Assembly: GCF_024623065.1 (NCBI RefSeq)
Contig: NZ_JANJZR010000011.1
Coordinates: 25,453-89,452 of the forward strand
DNA length: 64,000 nt
From: Bacteroides acidifaciens
GTDB taxonomy: Bacteria > Bacteroidota > Bacteroidia > Bacteroidales > Bacteroidaceae
Reading direction: 5' to 3'
Shown here: positions 41,991 through 51,298 of the stretch, piece after piece
Layout of the letters: every line of letters begins with the position of its first letter
How positions within the stretch are numbered: position 1 is the stretch's first letter
Translations under genes and position numbers: made by a program
The notes under the pieces: model-generated
The model's input: the letters and a program-made list of their open reading frames with translations, nothing else
The model's database searches: none
Told to the model about the DNA's origin: nothing

Positions 41991-43118
41991 TTATTCTTCA
42001 ATAGTACAGATACTTACACGATTCCAATCCGGTTCGGTAAACATATCGCCCACTCCCTGTCCTTCGGCAGTAACGCGGTCTGCTGCTACTCTGTATCTCT
42101 TAACCAAAATTGTCTTGACAGCCTCTGCACGTGCTGCAGCCAGTCTGGCATTGAGTTCGGCACTACCTTCCGGAGAAGCATATCCTTTTATTACAACTTT
42201 TGTTTCCGGATGCTTATTCATATAAGAAGCTACACGTTCCACATTCGGAAGTTGCGAAGCATCAACGGATGACTTACCTTGTCTGAAAGTAATGATTGAT
42301 TCCGGAATACGGGCTGTCTTGACCACTGTTTCTGCCGGAACCACTTTTGTACGACAGTCATTCAGTTCCTGCTGCAGTCCGTTGATTCTTTGATTAGCAC
42401 TATTCAACTCACTATTTCTGGTATCCACTTGCCCGCGAAGCGCGTTGATAGAAGAATTCAACTCGTCAATTTCAGCCTGATTGTATGCTCTCACTTTATT
42501 GAAGTAATGGGTTCCATTGCTTGTTGCAAAATGATATGTCAATCCTGCAGTGATTTCGAAAGCAGCATTGTTGGCATTGAAACGGCTTTTTGCCCGATTA
42601 TAATCGCCCTGCATATCATATACAATAGCAGGTCTGATACCAATGGTCCATGCTTTGGATTCGCCCATATTGAAATTAAAGTTCATTCCGAAACGGGTAG
42701 ACCATGAATTTTCGTCACCGTCACCGCTTGCATAATAGTGCAGCCACCCTACACCAGCTACAGCTTCAATTTCAAAAACACGGGGAGAACCGAGATAAGT
42801 GCCGAAAAGATTCATCAGATTCACCTTACCTAATACACTAACATCAGAAGCATCAAAAGCAGTTTTACTTTGGGTTGTATTCACATACCCCATTCCTTGA
42901 AATCCCAAACCGAAATTAGGAGTCAATTGTTTCGAAAATCCCACTCCAAAAGCAGGACGCATACTTTTAAAGAAAGCACTATGAGTAAGCGGAGTCACTG
43001 CGCCGGCATTAATTCCCACTGACCAATTATCTGTAAATTTAGTACTTTCAATAACTGTTTGGGCCTTCGCTGAAAATGCACCCAACACACAAGCTAATAA
43101 AATAATAGACTTTTTCAT
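41991..43118 (-). CDS. OmpA-family outer-membrane protein, copy 2
   Basis: A 375-residue paralogue of the protein at 35538 with the same three parts: signal peptide ending in AKAQ, beta-barrel, and C-terminal OmpA domain (VVIKGYASPEGSAELNARLAAARAEAV). Most changes are conservative, e.g. NNFGLGFQGMGYVNTTQ versus IFGLGFQGMGYINTTQ. The linker is shortened to a similar short coil. The OmpA domain is expected to anchor the outer membrane to peptidoglycan. It is followed by the beta-barrel gene and preceded by the shared 29-base element. Confidence 0.93.
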   Translation of the reverse strand: MKKSIILLACVLGAFSAKAQTVIESTKFTDNWSVGINAGAVTPLTHSAFFKSMRPAFGVGFSKQLTPNFGLGFQGMGYVNTTQSKTAFDASDVSVLGKVNLMNLFGTYLGSPRVFEIEAVAGVGWLHYYASGDGDENSWSTRFGMNFNFNMGESKAWTIGIRPAIVYDMQGDYNRAKSRFNANNAAFEITAGLTYHFATSNGTHYFNKVRAYNQAEIDELNSSINALRGQVDTRNSELNSANQRINGLQQELNDCRTKVVPAETVVKTARIPESIITFRQGKSSVDASQLPNVERVASYMNKHPETKVVIKGYASPEGSAELNARLAAARAEAVKTILVKRYRVAADRVTAEGQGVGDMFTEPDWNRVSICTIEE

Positions 43119-43433
43119 AATTGAATATAATTTAATGTGACGTTTTGTTTATCATCTACACGAAAACAACATATCCTAAAAAAAATTAGTTCGCAATTGG
43201 TATTTCACATTAACATATATTCATTTTTTTAAATCAAAAGAATACGCCATAAATTGAAAAACGGCTGAAAGCGGATTATCCACTATTCTTAGGTTTATCG
43301 TCAGTCACATTTTCCAAGGTCGGTAATATAGGTAGGATAATCTGTAATCTATATACAAACCGAATCCAAAATCAGCAGTATCTTTGCAACATGGATAAAA
43401 ACAACAGATATAAACGTAAAAAAACAAATTAAT
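43119..43433. other. Intergenic region between OmpA copy 2 and the DXS-like gene
   Basis: About 315 bases. It contains the shared OmpA upstream element at 43164-43192 (AAACAACATATCCTAAAAAA then AATTAGTTC) and, for the plus strand, a TATCTTTG -7 box at 43379-43386 that should drive the DXS-like gene 48 bases downstream. No other feature seen. Confidence 0.6.
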
Positions 43434-45191
43434 ATGTATCTAGACCATATTTACTCTCCTGCAGACATAAAGAAATTATCGTTTAAAGAACTCAATGATT
43501 TAAGTAATGAAATCCGTGCATCACTCCTGCAAAAGTTGAGCGAACATGGCGGGCATTTCGGACCTAATTTCGGAATGGTGGAGGCTACTATCGCTTTACA
43601 TTATGTATTCAATTCACCGGAAGACAAGATTGTTTTTGATGTATCACATCAAAGTTATGTGCATAAGATGCTGACCGGACGAAAAGACGCTTTTCTCTAC
43701 CCAGCTGAGTATGACAACGTATCCGGTTATTCCGAACCACTAGAAAGTAAGCATGATTTCTTTGTTATCGGTCATACATCCACTTCCGTCAGCCTGGCTA
43801 GCGGATTGGCGAAAGGACGCGACCTGACCGGTGGCAATGAGAATATCCTAGCCGTGATAGGCGACGGTTCCTTAAGTGGCGGCGAAGCATTTGAAGGATT
43901 GGACTATGTAGCGGAGCTTGGTACAAACATGATTATTATTGTCAACGACAATCAAATGTCTATTGCCGAGAATCACGGCGGACTATATAAGAACCTGAAA
44001 GATTTGCGCGACAGCAACGGTCTGTGCGAATGCAATTTTTTCAAGGCTATGGGATTGGATTATATGTACGTAAACGACGGCAACAATGTGGAAGCATTGG
44101 TTGAGGCTTTCTCTAAAGTGAAAGATATTCAGCATCCGATAGTAGTGCATATTAATACACTGAAAGGGAAAGGGTATGAACCTGCAGAACAAGATAAGGA
44201 AACTTTTCACTGGCTCACTCCTTTCAATATAGAAACCGGAAAACCAAAGTTTGCCGAGGATGCGGAAGATTATAGCGAAGTGACTGCCCAATATCTGCTG
44301 AAAAAGATGAAAGAAGACAAGCGGGTGGTAACAATCACTTCGGGCACTCCTGCCGTTCTCGGATTTACTCCCGACCGTCGCCAGGAAGCTGGCAAGCAGT
44401 TTATAGATGTCGGTATTGCCGAAGAACACGCGGTAGCACTTGCTTCCGGCATCGCAGCTAATGGCGGAAAACCTGTTTACGGAGTGTATAGCACATTTAT
44501 CCAACGTTCATACGATCAACTTTCGCAAGACCTCTGTATCAATAATAACCCGGCTGTTTTGTTGGTCTTCTGGGGAACACTGTCCGGAATGAATGATGTA
44601 ACCCACCTCTGCTTCTTCGATATTCCGCTCATCAGTAATATTCCTAATATGGTTTATCTGGCACCGACCTGCAAAGAGGAATATCTTGCTATGCTAGAAT
44701 GGAGCCTCCACCAAAACGAACACCCGGTTGCCATCCGTGTACCGGCAACGGATGTAATTACTTGTGGAGAACCGGTAGAAACTGATTACAGTGTTCTCAA
44801 TCGCTATAAGGTGGCGCATCGTGGGTCAAAAGTAGCCATTCTTGCTTTAGGTTCGTTCTATGGATTGGGACAGTCGGTTGCATCACTTCTAAAAGAAAAA
44901 GCCAATATTGATGCAACACTCATCAATCCGCGTTACATCACCGGTGTAGACAACGAACTGATGAATGAACTGAAAGCAGATCACGAATTAGTGATTACAT
45001 TGGAAGACGGTGTATTGGATGGTGGTTTCGGTGAAAAGATTGCCCGTTATTATGGTACTACAAACATGAAAGTTCTGAACTTTGGAGCTAAAAAAGAATT
45101 TGTTGACCGATATGATATACAGGAGTTTCTCCGTGCCAATCATCTGACGGATGAACAGATTGTAGAAGATATCACCACAGTGATCGGTTAA
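43434..45191 (+). CDS. DXS-like transketolase-family enzyme with altered phosphate site
   Basis: A 585-residue ThDP enzyme with the full DXS order: GGHFG near the N-terminus, FDVSHQSYVHKMLTGR, ThDP/metal motif VIGDGSLSGGEAFEGLDYV, catalytic Glu in VGIAEEHAVAL, VYSTFIQRSYDQLSQD, and a C-terminal domain ending at DGVLDGGFGEKIARYY. DXS condenses pyruvate and glyceraldehyde 3-phosphate in the MEP isoprenoid pathway. Here two arginines that bind the aldehyde phosphate in DXS seem to be absent: FWGTLSGMNDVTH stands where DRAGxVGxDGxTH is usual and AIRVPATD replaces RYPRG. It could use a non-phosphorylated acceptor. It is shorter than normal DXS (about 620). Confidence 0.85.
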   Translation: MYLDHIYSPADIKKLSFKELNDLSNEIRASLLQKLSEHGGHFGPNFGMVEATIALHYVFNSPEDKIVFDVSHQSYVHKMLTGRKDAFLYPAEYDNVSGYSEPLESKHDFFVIGHTSTSVSLASGLAKGRDLTGGNENILAVIGDGSLSGGEAFEGLDYVAELGTNMIIIVNDNQMSIAENHGGLYKNLKDLRDSNGLCECNFFKAMGLDYMYVNDGNNVEALVEAFSKVKDIQHPIVVHINTLKGKGYEPAEQDKETFHWLTPFNIETGKPKFAEDAEDYSEVTAQYLLKKMKEDKRVVTITSGTPAVLGFTPDRRQEAGKQFIDVGIAEEHAVALASGIAANGGKPVYGVYSTFIQRSYDQLSQDLCINNNPAVLLVFWGTLSGMNDVTHLCFFDIPLISNIPNMVYLAPTCKEEYLAMLEWSLHQNEHPVAIRVPATDVITCGEPVETDYSVLNRYKVAHRGSKVAILALGSFYGLGQSVASLLKEKANIDATLINPRYITGVDNELMNELKADHELVITLEDGVLDGGFGEKIARYYGTTNMKVLNFGAKKEFVDRYDIQEFLRANHLTDEQIVEDITTVIG

Positions 45192-45218
45192 AATCAAAAC
45201 CATTCACTATATATTCAG

Positions 45219-45848
45219 GAGGCTGTCTAAAAGCCAGTTTAAATTCTCTTCAGTCATAATCTTATAGCTGATATTTCAACTTACCCCGGCTCTTCTTGTC
45301 GCGTCCGTCTGTAGTTGGCGGAAGGGGTATTAACAGTTGCGCTCTTGGCTATTAATAGAAAACTTTCCGCCCATTAAGTATAAAGTTCCTTCGGACAGGA
45401 AGGAAACTTTCTTTTCATTCGATGCAAACTATAAACGCAAGCTTTGATTATATAATTGCAAGCTTTGTTTTTATAATCAAAGCCTTTGTTTTTATAAACG
45501 AAGCTTGCGTTTATAGATTACGGTTAACGAAAAATAAGTTTACATACTGATAATAAGAAGTTTACAATTAATGAAAGAGAACTTTTCTATTAATGAATGA
45601 AAAGTGGGTTATTAAGAGCCTGCTCCGAGTTTTGCCCGACACAGTTTTGAGAGTTGCTTTCGAGTATATTTTCTGTTGTTGTGAGCAGCAGCATGACGGA
45701 GACTATGTGACGAATAAAAACAGGTCGGTAAAGCCTATCTAACATAATCTCAGGAAAATTTAAACAGGCTCTAAAAAGTCGTCAGTAACTCTAACTCCCC
45801 TCCTTCGGGAAGGAGAATGAGGATAGAACCGACTTTTTAGACAGCCTC
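45219..45848. mobile_element. 630-bp MITE-like element with structured interior
   Basis: The left end GAGGCTGTCTAAAAG (45219) and right end CTTTTTAGACAGCCTC (45833-45848) are inverted repeats. No ORF is inside. The interior holds a long hairpin: CTATAAACGCAAGCTT (45429-45444) with AAGCTTGCGTTTATAG (45501-45516), and within it GCTTTGATTATA with TATAATCAAAGC. A second element is nested near the right end (see next entry). Confidence 0.65.
45616..45771. mobile_element. 156-bp nested repeat element, copy with inverted ends
   Basis: Begins GAGCCTG and ends CAGGCTC. Bases 45699-45775 match, without a mismatch, the reverse complement of 63924-64000 at the window end, so the sequence is a dispersed repeat present at least twice here. 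It lies inside the larger 630-bp element. Confidence 0.75.
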
Positions 45849-45860
45849 TTCCATTTTCAT

Positions 45861-46381
45861 TCAAATCAATAATCCTTTCCGATAGTTCAACGGAGTCTGT
45901 CCCGCATTTCTTTTGAAGAACTTACAAAAATCGGCTGCATCACTAAACCCCAATTTAGCTGCAATCTCGCCAACCGTAAATTTAGTAGAACTCAATAAAG
46001 TACGCGCCTCCATTACTAACAATTCATTAATAAGGCTATTGATAGTCTTACCTGTCCCAAGACGTACAATACGAGCCAGGTATTGTTCACTAATAGCCAG
46101 CTTATCCGCATAAAAGCTCACGAAATGTTCTTCCCTGAAATTGCGGGTAACGAGTGCATGAAATTCTTGCAGAACGCAATAAACTCTCCATTCAGTAGAA
46201 TTTCCGAACGGCCTTCAAGAACAAATATCATATAAAGCTCCCGATTGAAATAACATTCATTCGCGGGATAGCTTCTGTCTTTATATTCACTCCGGAAACA
46301 GACTACCTCCTCTTTATAATGAGGAAGTTCAGGATGCTCCTTCAACAACTGTGTATTGTCAAATATACGAAATTTTACCAT
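45861..46381 (-). pseudogene. AraC-family regulator, broken by an internal deletion
   Basis: The ORF track gives two pieces in different frames: an N-terminal 87 residues (cupin-like start, RSEYKDRSYPANECYFNREL) and a C-terminal 86 residues with the two AraC helix-turn-helix units (YLARIVRLGTG, VGEIAAKLGFSDAADFCKFFKRN). Around 46180 the minus strand reads in one frame as LLNGEFI and, shifted, continues as YCVLQEFHALVTRNFREEHFVSFYADK. An intact AraC protein of this kind would be about 280 residues, so roughly 100 are missing. The gene is divergent from the truncated membrane gene at 46537. Confidence 0.8.
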
Positions 46382-46536
46382 TTACACCTTTATTTTATGA
46401 CGTAAAAATACGATTTGTTTCGGATATGACAAAAACTGTATGGAATTAGATAATCTATTTCAGAGTAAAAAACAGGACCTTTGCATATCCTTTTCAATAT
46501 ATGGAAAGGGAATCAATAGAAAGAAGTTAAAGATGC

Positions 46537-46839
46537 ATGGTGCAGTCTATCGGAGTAGTGCTTGAGCTGAAACCAAGAGTAGCCATGATGAGCGCAGAAG
46601 CATTTGTAAAATATGCATCCCGCCATTATAACAAGGAATTTGGAAAGTTCAAAGTTTATTTCGATATTACTTTAGTTACATTAGCCGTGATTCTCTCGCT
46701 CCTGCTGACTCAAGGTATTCAGGGAGTACGCGAAGGATCACTCATTGCTGCTTGCATAACAGGGTATATCGTCAGTTTCCTGAATCAGAAGATAATGACT
46801 AGAAAAAACCTTCATAGATTACTACCGGTCTGGAAGTAA
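46537..46839 (+). pseudogene. Truncated YczE/YitT-like (DUF6198-like) membrane protein, C-terminal part
   Basis: A 100-residue remainder beginning at an internal Met (MVQSIGVVLELKPRVAMMSAEAFVKYASRHY) with only the last two membrane helices (FDITLVTLAVILSLLLT and GSLIAACITGYIVSFLN). Stops lie directly upstream in the same frame and there is no signal or first helix. Intact members are about twice as long with five or more helices. A transporter or exporter role is not known. Its divergent AraC neighbour is also broken. Confidence 0.6.
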
Positions 46840-46918
46840 GCCCTATATCTATTTAAAATAAACGCCTTATAAAAAGAGAATATAAAAAGGTCAATATAAG
46901 AAAGTCGCTATAAAAGAA

Positions 46919-46965
46919 AGTCGCTTCTCTGTTAGAATCTGATTGATTCTTTCAAAGAAGCGACT
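46919..46965 (-). terminator. Terminator after the tricorn-like gene
   Basis: AGTCGCTTCT (46919-46928) and AGAAGCGACT (46956-46965) form a perfect 10-bp outer stem; AGAATC and GATTCT pair inside. It is 28 bases after the minus-strand stop codon and is followed by CTTTCTTTTA. Confidence 0.75.
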
Positions 46966-46993
46966 CTTTATTTTAGATATAACTACCTTGTAT

Positions 46994-49900
46994 TTACTTC
47001 TTCTGACCGTCTATCTCTTTCAGAAGTTCATCCACAGCTACCTTTAGTTGTGTATCCTCTCCTTTGACTACTGTTTCCGGATTATTGGCAACCTTTACAT
47101 CCGGTTCCAATTGGGTATTTTCCAAATAACTGCCGTCAGGCAAACGATAACCGATGATAGGAATACCAAAGACCAGTGAAGGATCTTGCAATGTTTCCCA
47201 GGATACGCTTGTCATTGTTCCCGGCACAGGCATACCTACCAGCTTACCTATCTTCTGATGTTTGTATACCCACGGAGTTCCGTGTGCATTGGAATAGTTA
47301 GCTTCACACTGCAACATGATAGAAGGTTTATTCCAGCGACGGCTCGGCATATCACAAGCTTCACGTCCACGCACTACCTGCGTAAAGTATTTCTGACCGC
47401 TGAAAAGTACCTCAATATCTTCATGCAGACGGCCACCACCGTTGAAACGGGTGTCAATCACAATACCTTCGCAGTTGTTATATTTTCCTAGAATGTCCGA
47501 GTATACAGTACGGAAGCTATCATCTCCCATCGACTGAATATGAACATACCCCAAACGTCCTTTCGACCATTTCTCAACATCTGCCGCACGTTGTTTTACC
47601 CAACGTTTGTATAACAAACCGTTAAGCTTTCCACTAGTAATAGGCATTACCACTTCTTCCCAACGTTCCTTGTTCTGCGGATTATACAACGAAACCAAGG
47701 TTTTCTTTCCGGCTTTATTATTCAATAAAGCGGTAATATCCTTATCTGGAGCCAGTTCCTCACCGTTAATCTTTTCAATAATGCAACCAGCTTTTACTTT
47801 CGTACGGGAATGGTCGAACGGACCTTTTTCAACTATCTCAGCGATTTTCATTCCTTTTCCCTGATACTCCCAATCGAACAACAAACCCAGATTAGAGGTC
47901 ACATCTCCTCCACCTCTCGGAGAATAACGTCCTCCGGTATGTGAAACATTCAGCTCACCCAACCACTCACTCAATAATTCTGCAAAGTCATAATTGTTAT
48001 CAATATGAGGCAGGAACTTACGATAAGCATCAGTCATAGCATCCCAGTTTACCCCGTGCATATTGAGGTTATAGAAACGTTTTTGATGCTGCTTGTACAC
48101 ATGGTCGAACATCGCCTCACGCTCGGCAGCCAAATCCATTTTCATTTCAGCCTGATAACTGATTGATTTCAAAGCATCCGACTTCGCATCCATTTTCTGC
48201 ATAATCCGGCTTCCCAACAAGAAAATATCCCCTTTCTTATCCAACATCAATGATGCCCAACCGGTATTGAGTTTGTGCAGACGCTTCGTGTCTTTTTCAC
48301 GAAGATTCATTTTCCAAAGGTCATATCCACCTTCGATAGCTGAGAAGTAATAAAGATTCTCTCCGTCTTTTGAGAGTATGGCACTGCCTAAATCGGAAGA
48401 GTTGGGAGTCAGACGGACAATACGGTCTTCAATGCCGTTAAGTTCTACAACTATATCTTTCTTGTCTGCCTTATCTTCGGATGACTTATCCTCGTCAGCC
48501 TCATCCTTTTTTGACTTATTTCCGTCTTTCTTCTTGTCGCCTTCCTTCTCTTTCGCTTTCTTCTGTTCCTTTTCTAATTCTTTGAGCAGTTCGAAGTCTT
48601 CCTTGCTCAGGCGATAGCGATCATAAGCATCCTGATTCAGGAATACCAGCATCACATCTTGTTGCGAACCCCAGGAAGCATGCGCACGCATACCGTAACG
48701 TTCAGTCTGGAAAAGAATAGCGTTTCCGTCCAAGACCCAACGCGGAGCACCACTGATATATCCACTATTTGTCAGATTAGTAATCTCCCCTCCCTGTGCG
48801 CTGACAATGCCTACATCCGAATAAGGATCGTGACGGTTGCCTATAAATTCGAGGGTAAACCATTTGCCGTCCGGCGACCATTCGTAGTCAAATCCGCCAC
48901 CGGTATTATACCATGTAGAACCATCCGTCACTTGACGAACTTTCTTTGTTTTTAAGTCAAGTACCATTAAGCGTTTGCGGTCTTCGATAAAAGCCAGTTC
49001 CTTGCCATCCGGAGAATATTGCGGATAAGCACGTTCCACCGTTTTGGAAGGAAGCAGGACTTCTTCTTCGATAAGAGTTGCATTAGGGAAATTGGCTTCT
49101 TCCTTACGGGCTATTTGGGCAGTGTAAAGTTGCCAGTTACCCGTCCGTTCGCTGGCATAGACCAATGTCCGGTTATCCGGTGCAAAGGACACAGCGGCTT
49201 CTTTTCCCGGAGTATTCGTGATTTGCTTGGTTGTAGCATAATCCGTCGAAGTGACAAAAACATCGCCGCGCACAACGAAAGCAACCTGTTTGCCATCCGG
49301 GGATACAGAAGCGGAAGTAGCACCTTGGGAGAATTTGAGGGAAGCAATCTCCTTTTCGTCATCCCGGACAAGTTCGACGTTTACTTTCTTCGGACGGGCA
49401 TTGGCTTCCTGCGTATAAAGTTCTCCGTCATAGGTATAGCACAATGTACCTTTATCGCTGATTGACAGGAAACGTACCGGATGCGTACGGAATGCAGTTA
49501 CCGCTTTTGCCTCTTGCGGAGTATTCAGCGAAAAATTATATACATTGAATGAGCCGCCGTTGCGCTCGCTAAGAAAATAGACAGAATTGCCGTCGGGCGC
49601 ATATACCGGATTGCGGTCTTCCCCTTCCCGGTTCGTCAGATTGACATGTTTTCCCGATTGTGTATCATACAGCCATACGTCTCTGGTTATAGAAGAAGTA
49701 TGGTGTTTTCTCCATTCATCTTCGAAGCCTTTACGGTCTTGATAAAGAAAGTTTTTCCCCGATTTATCAAAGCAAACCCATTCGGCAGGAGTAGCGAGCA
49801 CTTGCTCGGTACGTCCTCCACCAACAGGAACTTTATACAATTCCGTCATTGCTCCGGTAGGAAACAAAGCACTGCCAGCAGGGTCTTGAATAGATGCGGA

Positions 49901-50269
49901 GAAAAGTACATACTTTCCGTCCGGAGTAAAAGCCGAGGGAATCTCCGAAGCCGAATGATAAGTCAGCCTTTGAGCGGTTCCGCCATCGGCAGGCATGATG
50001 AAGAGGTCGAAATTCCCATTCCGGTCGCTGGCAAATGCAATTTGCTTTCCGTCGGGCGACCAAACGGGGTTAGCTTCATAAGATGCTTGTGTTGTCAACT
50101 GAACGGCTGTTCCACCCTGTGCGGGGACTTTGTAAATATCGCCTTTATAACAAAAGACAATCTCCGTTCCATCCGGTGAAATACGTGCGTCACGCATCCA
50201 CAAAGGAGTAATGGCATAGCCGGACAATGCGGTCAATGCCAGTGCTAAAGAAGTTATTAGTTTCTTCAT
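46994..50269 (-). CDS. Tricorn-like S41 peptidase with beta-propeller and PDZ domains
   Basis: A 1091-residue exported protein (signal peptide MKKLITSLALALTALSGYA). Residues about 25-330 and 340-700 carry PD40/WD40-like propeller blades (ISPDGTEIVFCYKGDIYKVPAQGG, WSPDGKQIAFASDRNGNFDLF). A Lys/Glu-rich insert lies near 565-610. About 820-905 is a PDZ domain (GCIIEKINGEELAPDKDI) and about 930-1060 the S41 catalytic domain (GRLGYVHIQSMG, VIDTRFNGGG, VGMPVPGTMTSVSWE with the predicted Ser). This is the tricorn layout, which degrades peptides; in Bacteroides it is periplasmic. Followed by a good terminator. Confidence 0.92.
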   Translation of the reverse strand: MKKLITSLALALTALSGYAITPLWMRDARISPDGTEIVFCYKGDIYKVPAQGGTAVQLTTQASYEANPVWSPDGKQIAFASDRNGNFDLFIMPADGGTAQRLTYHSASEIPSAFTPDGKYVLFSASIQDPAGSALFPTGAMTELYKVPVGGGRTEQVLATPAEWVCFDKSGKNFLYQDRKGFEDEWRKHHTSSITRDVWLYDTQSGKHVNLTNREGEDRNPVYAPDGNSVYFLSERNGGSFNVYNFSLNTPQEAKAVTAFRTHPVRFLSISDKGTLCYTYDGELYTQEANARPKKVNVELVRDDEKEIASLKFSQGATSASVSPDGKQVAFVVRGDVFVTSTDYATTKQITNTPGKEAAVSFAPDNRTLVYASERTGNWQLYTAQIARKEEANFPNATLIEEEVLLPSKTVERAYPQYSPDGKELAFIEDRKRLMVLDLKTKKVRQVTDGSTWYNTGGGFDYEWSPDGKWFTLEFIGNRHDPYSDVGIVSAQGGEITNLTNSGYISGAPRWVLDGNAILFQTERYGMRAHASWGSQQDVMLVFLNQDAYDRYRLSKEDFELLKELEKEQKKAKEKEGDKKKDGNKSKKDEADEDKSSEDKADKKDIVVELNGIEDRIVRLTPNSSDLGSAILSKDGENLYYFSAIEGGYDLWKMNLREKDTKRLHKLNTGWASLMLDKKGDIFLLGSRIMQKMDAKSDALKSISYQAEMKMDLAAEREAMFDHVYKQHQKRFYNLNMHGVNWDAMTDAYRKFLPHIDNNYDFAELLSEWLGELNVSHTGGRYSPRGGGDVTSNLGLLFDWEYQGKGMKIAEIVEKGPFDHSRTKVKAGCIIEKINGEELAPDKDITALLNNKAGKKTLVSLYNPQNKERWEEVVMPITSGKLNGLLYKRWVKQRAADVEKWSKGRLGYVHIQSMGDDSFRTVYSDILGKYNNCEGIVIDTRFNGGGRLHEDIEVLFSGQKYFTQVVRGREACDMPSRRWNKPSIMLQCEANYSNAHGTPWVYKHQKIGKLVGMPVPGTMTSVSWETLQDPSLVFGIPIIGYRLPDGSYLENTQLEPDVKVANNPETVVKGEDTQLKVAVDELLKEIDGQKK

Positions 50270-50295
50270 GTCAAATAATTATATATATTTTATTC

Positions 50296-50421
50296 CTACG
50301 CTCCCGTATCGAAGAGTAATCTATGTCCCGATGTCTCCATATAGCGAGAAAGACCGTGTTCTGCCTGCAATTTACGTCCATAGACACCATTCTCTACAAG
50401 AGTCGTTATTGTATAGCCCAT
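50296..50421 (-). pseudogene. Remnant of an MBL-fold hydrolase N-terminus
   Basis: A 41-codon open frame, MGYTITTLVENGVYGRKLQA continuing to SGHRLLFDTGA and a stop. TTLVEN, a short EHGLS and LLFDTG are the opening of metallo-beta-lactamase-fold proteins of the dihydropterin/ribofuranosylaminobenzene phosphate synthase type, which are some 250 residues long. The rest, including HxHxDH, is gone, so this is a stub. It is not in the ORF track because of its length. Confidence 0.6.
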
Positions 50422-50458
50422 GATGCTTAGTTATTAAAAGAATCATACAAAATAAAAA

Positions 50459-50495
50459 GTTCTGCCACAAAATTATAATAATTCTGTGGTAGAAC
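50459..50495 (-). terminator. Terminator after the flavoprotein gene
   Basis: GTTCTGCCACA and TGTGGTAGAAC pair (one G-U) with further AT pairs inside; on the minus strand it is followed by TTTTTATTTT. It lies about 110 bases downstream of the flavoprotein stop. Between the two, GATAGCGTCACTAT at about 50578 repeats a motif from the 25.2-kb repeat region. Confidence 0.75.
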
Positions 50496-50605
50496 AAACA
50501 ATACAGTCAATTAAAATTCTTGACTTTTCAACCTTTCAATTGTTTTTTGCTTTTTAGCCTTCAAAAGGCCGCATAAGATAGCGTCACTATAATAAAACGG
50601 GACAG

Positions 50606-51145
50606 TTACACCATTTTTCCCATGTTGTAGGCTTCCTGCATATACGGAGTATCTTTAATCTCCCCTACCTTCCAGGCACCGATTCCATAAACCGTTCCTT
50701 TTTCCCGTGGCCCTTCCAGACAATCGAGGAAGCCCCGAAAACCGTCTATCGTGCGCTCCATCATTGCTTTATTATCCTCTGCCGCCGCAATAATGAAATA
50801 AAACTCCTTGTTCGTTATCTCCGTATAACGTGCGCAGCAACGGTCAATCATAATCTTCATCTGACCACACATTGTATAGAAATATACGGGAGTCGCCATT
50901 ACAATCACATCAGCAGCAATCATCTTCTCCACAATTTCCGCCGCATCATCCTTCTGCGGACAAGGCTTGCCGTACATACTGCAAACACTGCATCCCGTAC
51001 AAGGATGAACCATTTTGTCTTTCAGAAAAATCTTCTCCACTTCATTGCCCGTCTCGATAGCACCTTTCATAAATTCATCACAAAGCAAATCCGAATTGCC
51101 ACCTTTCCGCGGACTGGACGAAATTATCAGAACTTTTTTAGCCAT
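50606..51145 (-). CDS. Flavodoxin/NADPH-dependent FMN reductase family protein
   Basis: A 179-residue flavoprotein. The N-terminal VLIISSSPRKGGNSDLLCDEF is the FMN phosphate loop of iron-sulfur flavoprotein-like reductases, and CTGCSVCSMYGKPC is a compact cysteine motif (CX2CX2CX4-7C) that could bind an Fe-S cluster as in Isf-type flavoproteins. ATPVYFYTMCGQMKIMIDR is the usual second FMN contact. Electron donor and acceptor are unknown. Confidence 0.9.
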   Translation of the reverse strand: MAKKVLIISSSPRKGGNSDLLCDEFMKGAIETGNEVEKIFLKDKMVHPCTGCSVCSMYGKPCPQKDDAAEIVEKMIAADVIVMATPVYFYTMCGQMKIMIDRCCARYTEITNKEFYFIIAAAEDNKAMMERTIDGFRGFLDCLEGPREKGTVYGIGAWKVGEIKDTPYMQEAYNMGKMV

Positions 51146-51298
51146 AACTATACTTTATTAGTTTTATCTTTTAGAATGATTCAGTCTTTTCACTCTGCAA
51201 AAATAGACAATTTATAAATTTCTTTCTGCTATTTCCCTTGTGTGTCCTTCGCAGGAGAAATAGGCTATCCACATTTTCTTATCCTTTGTTTCCAATTA

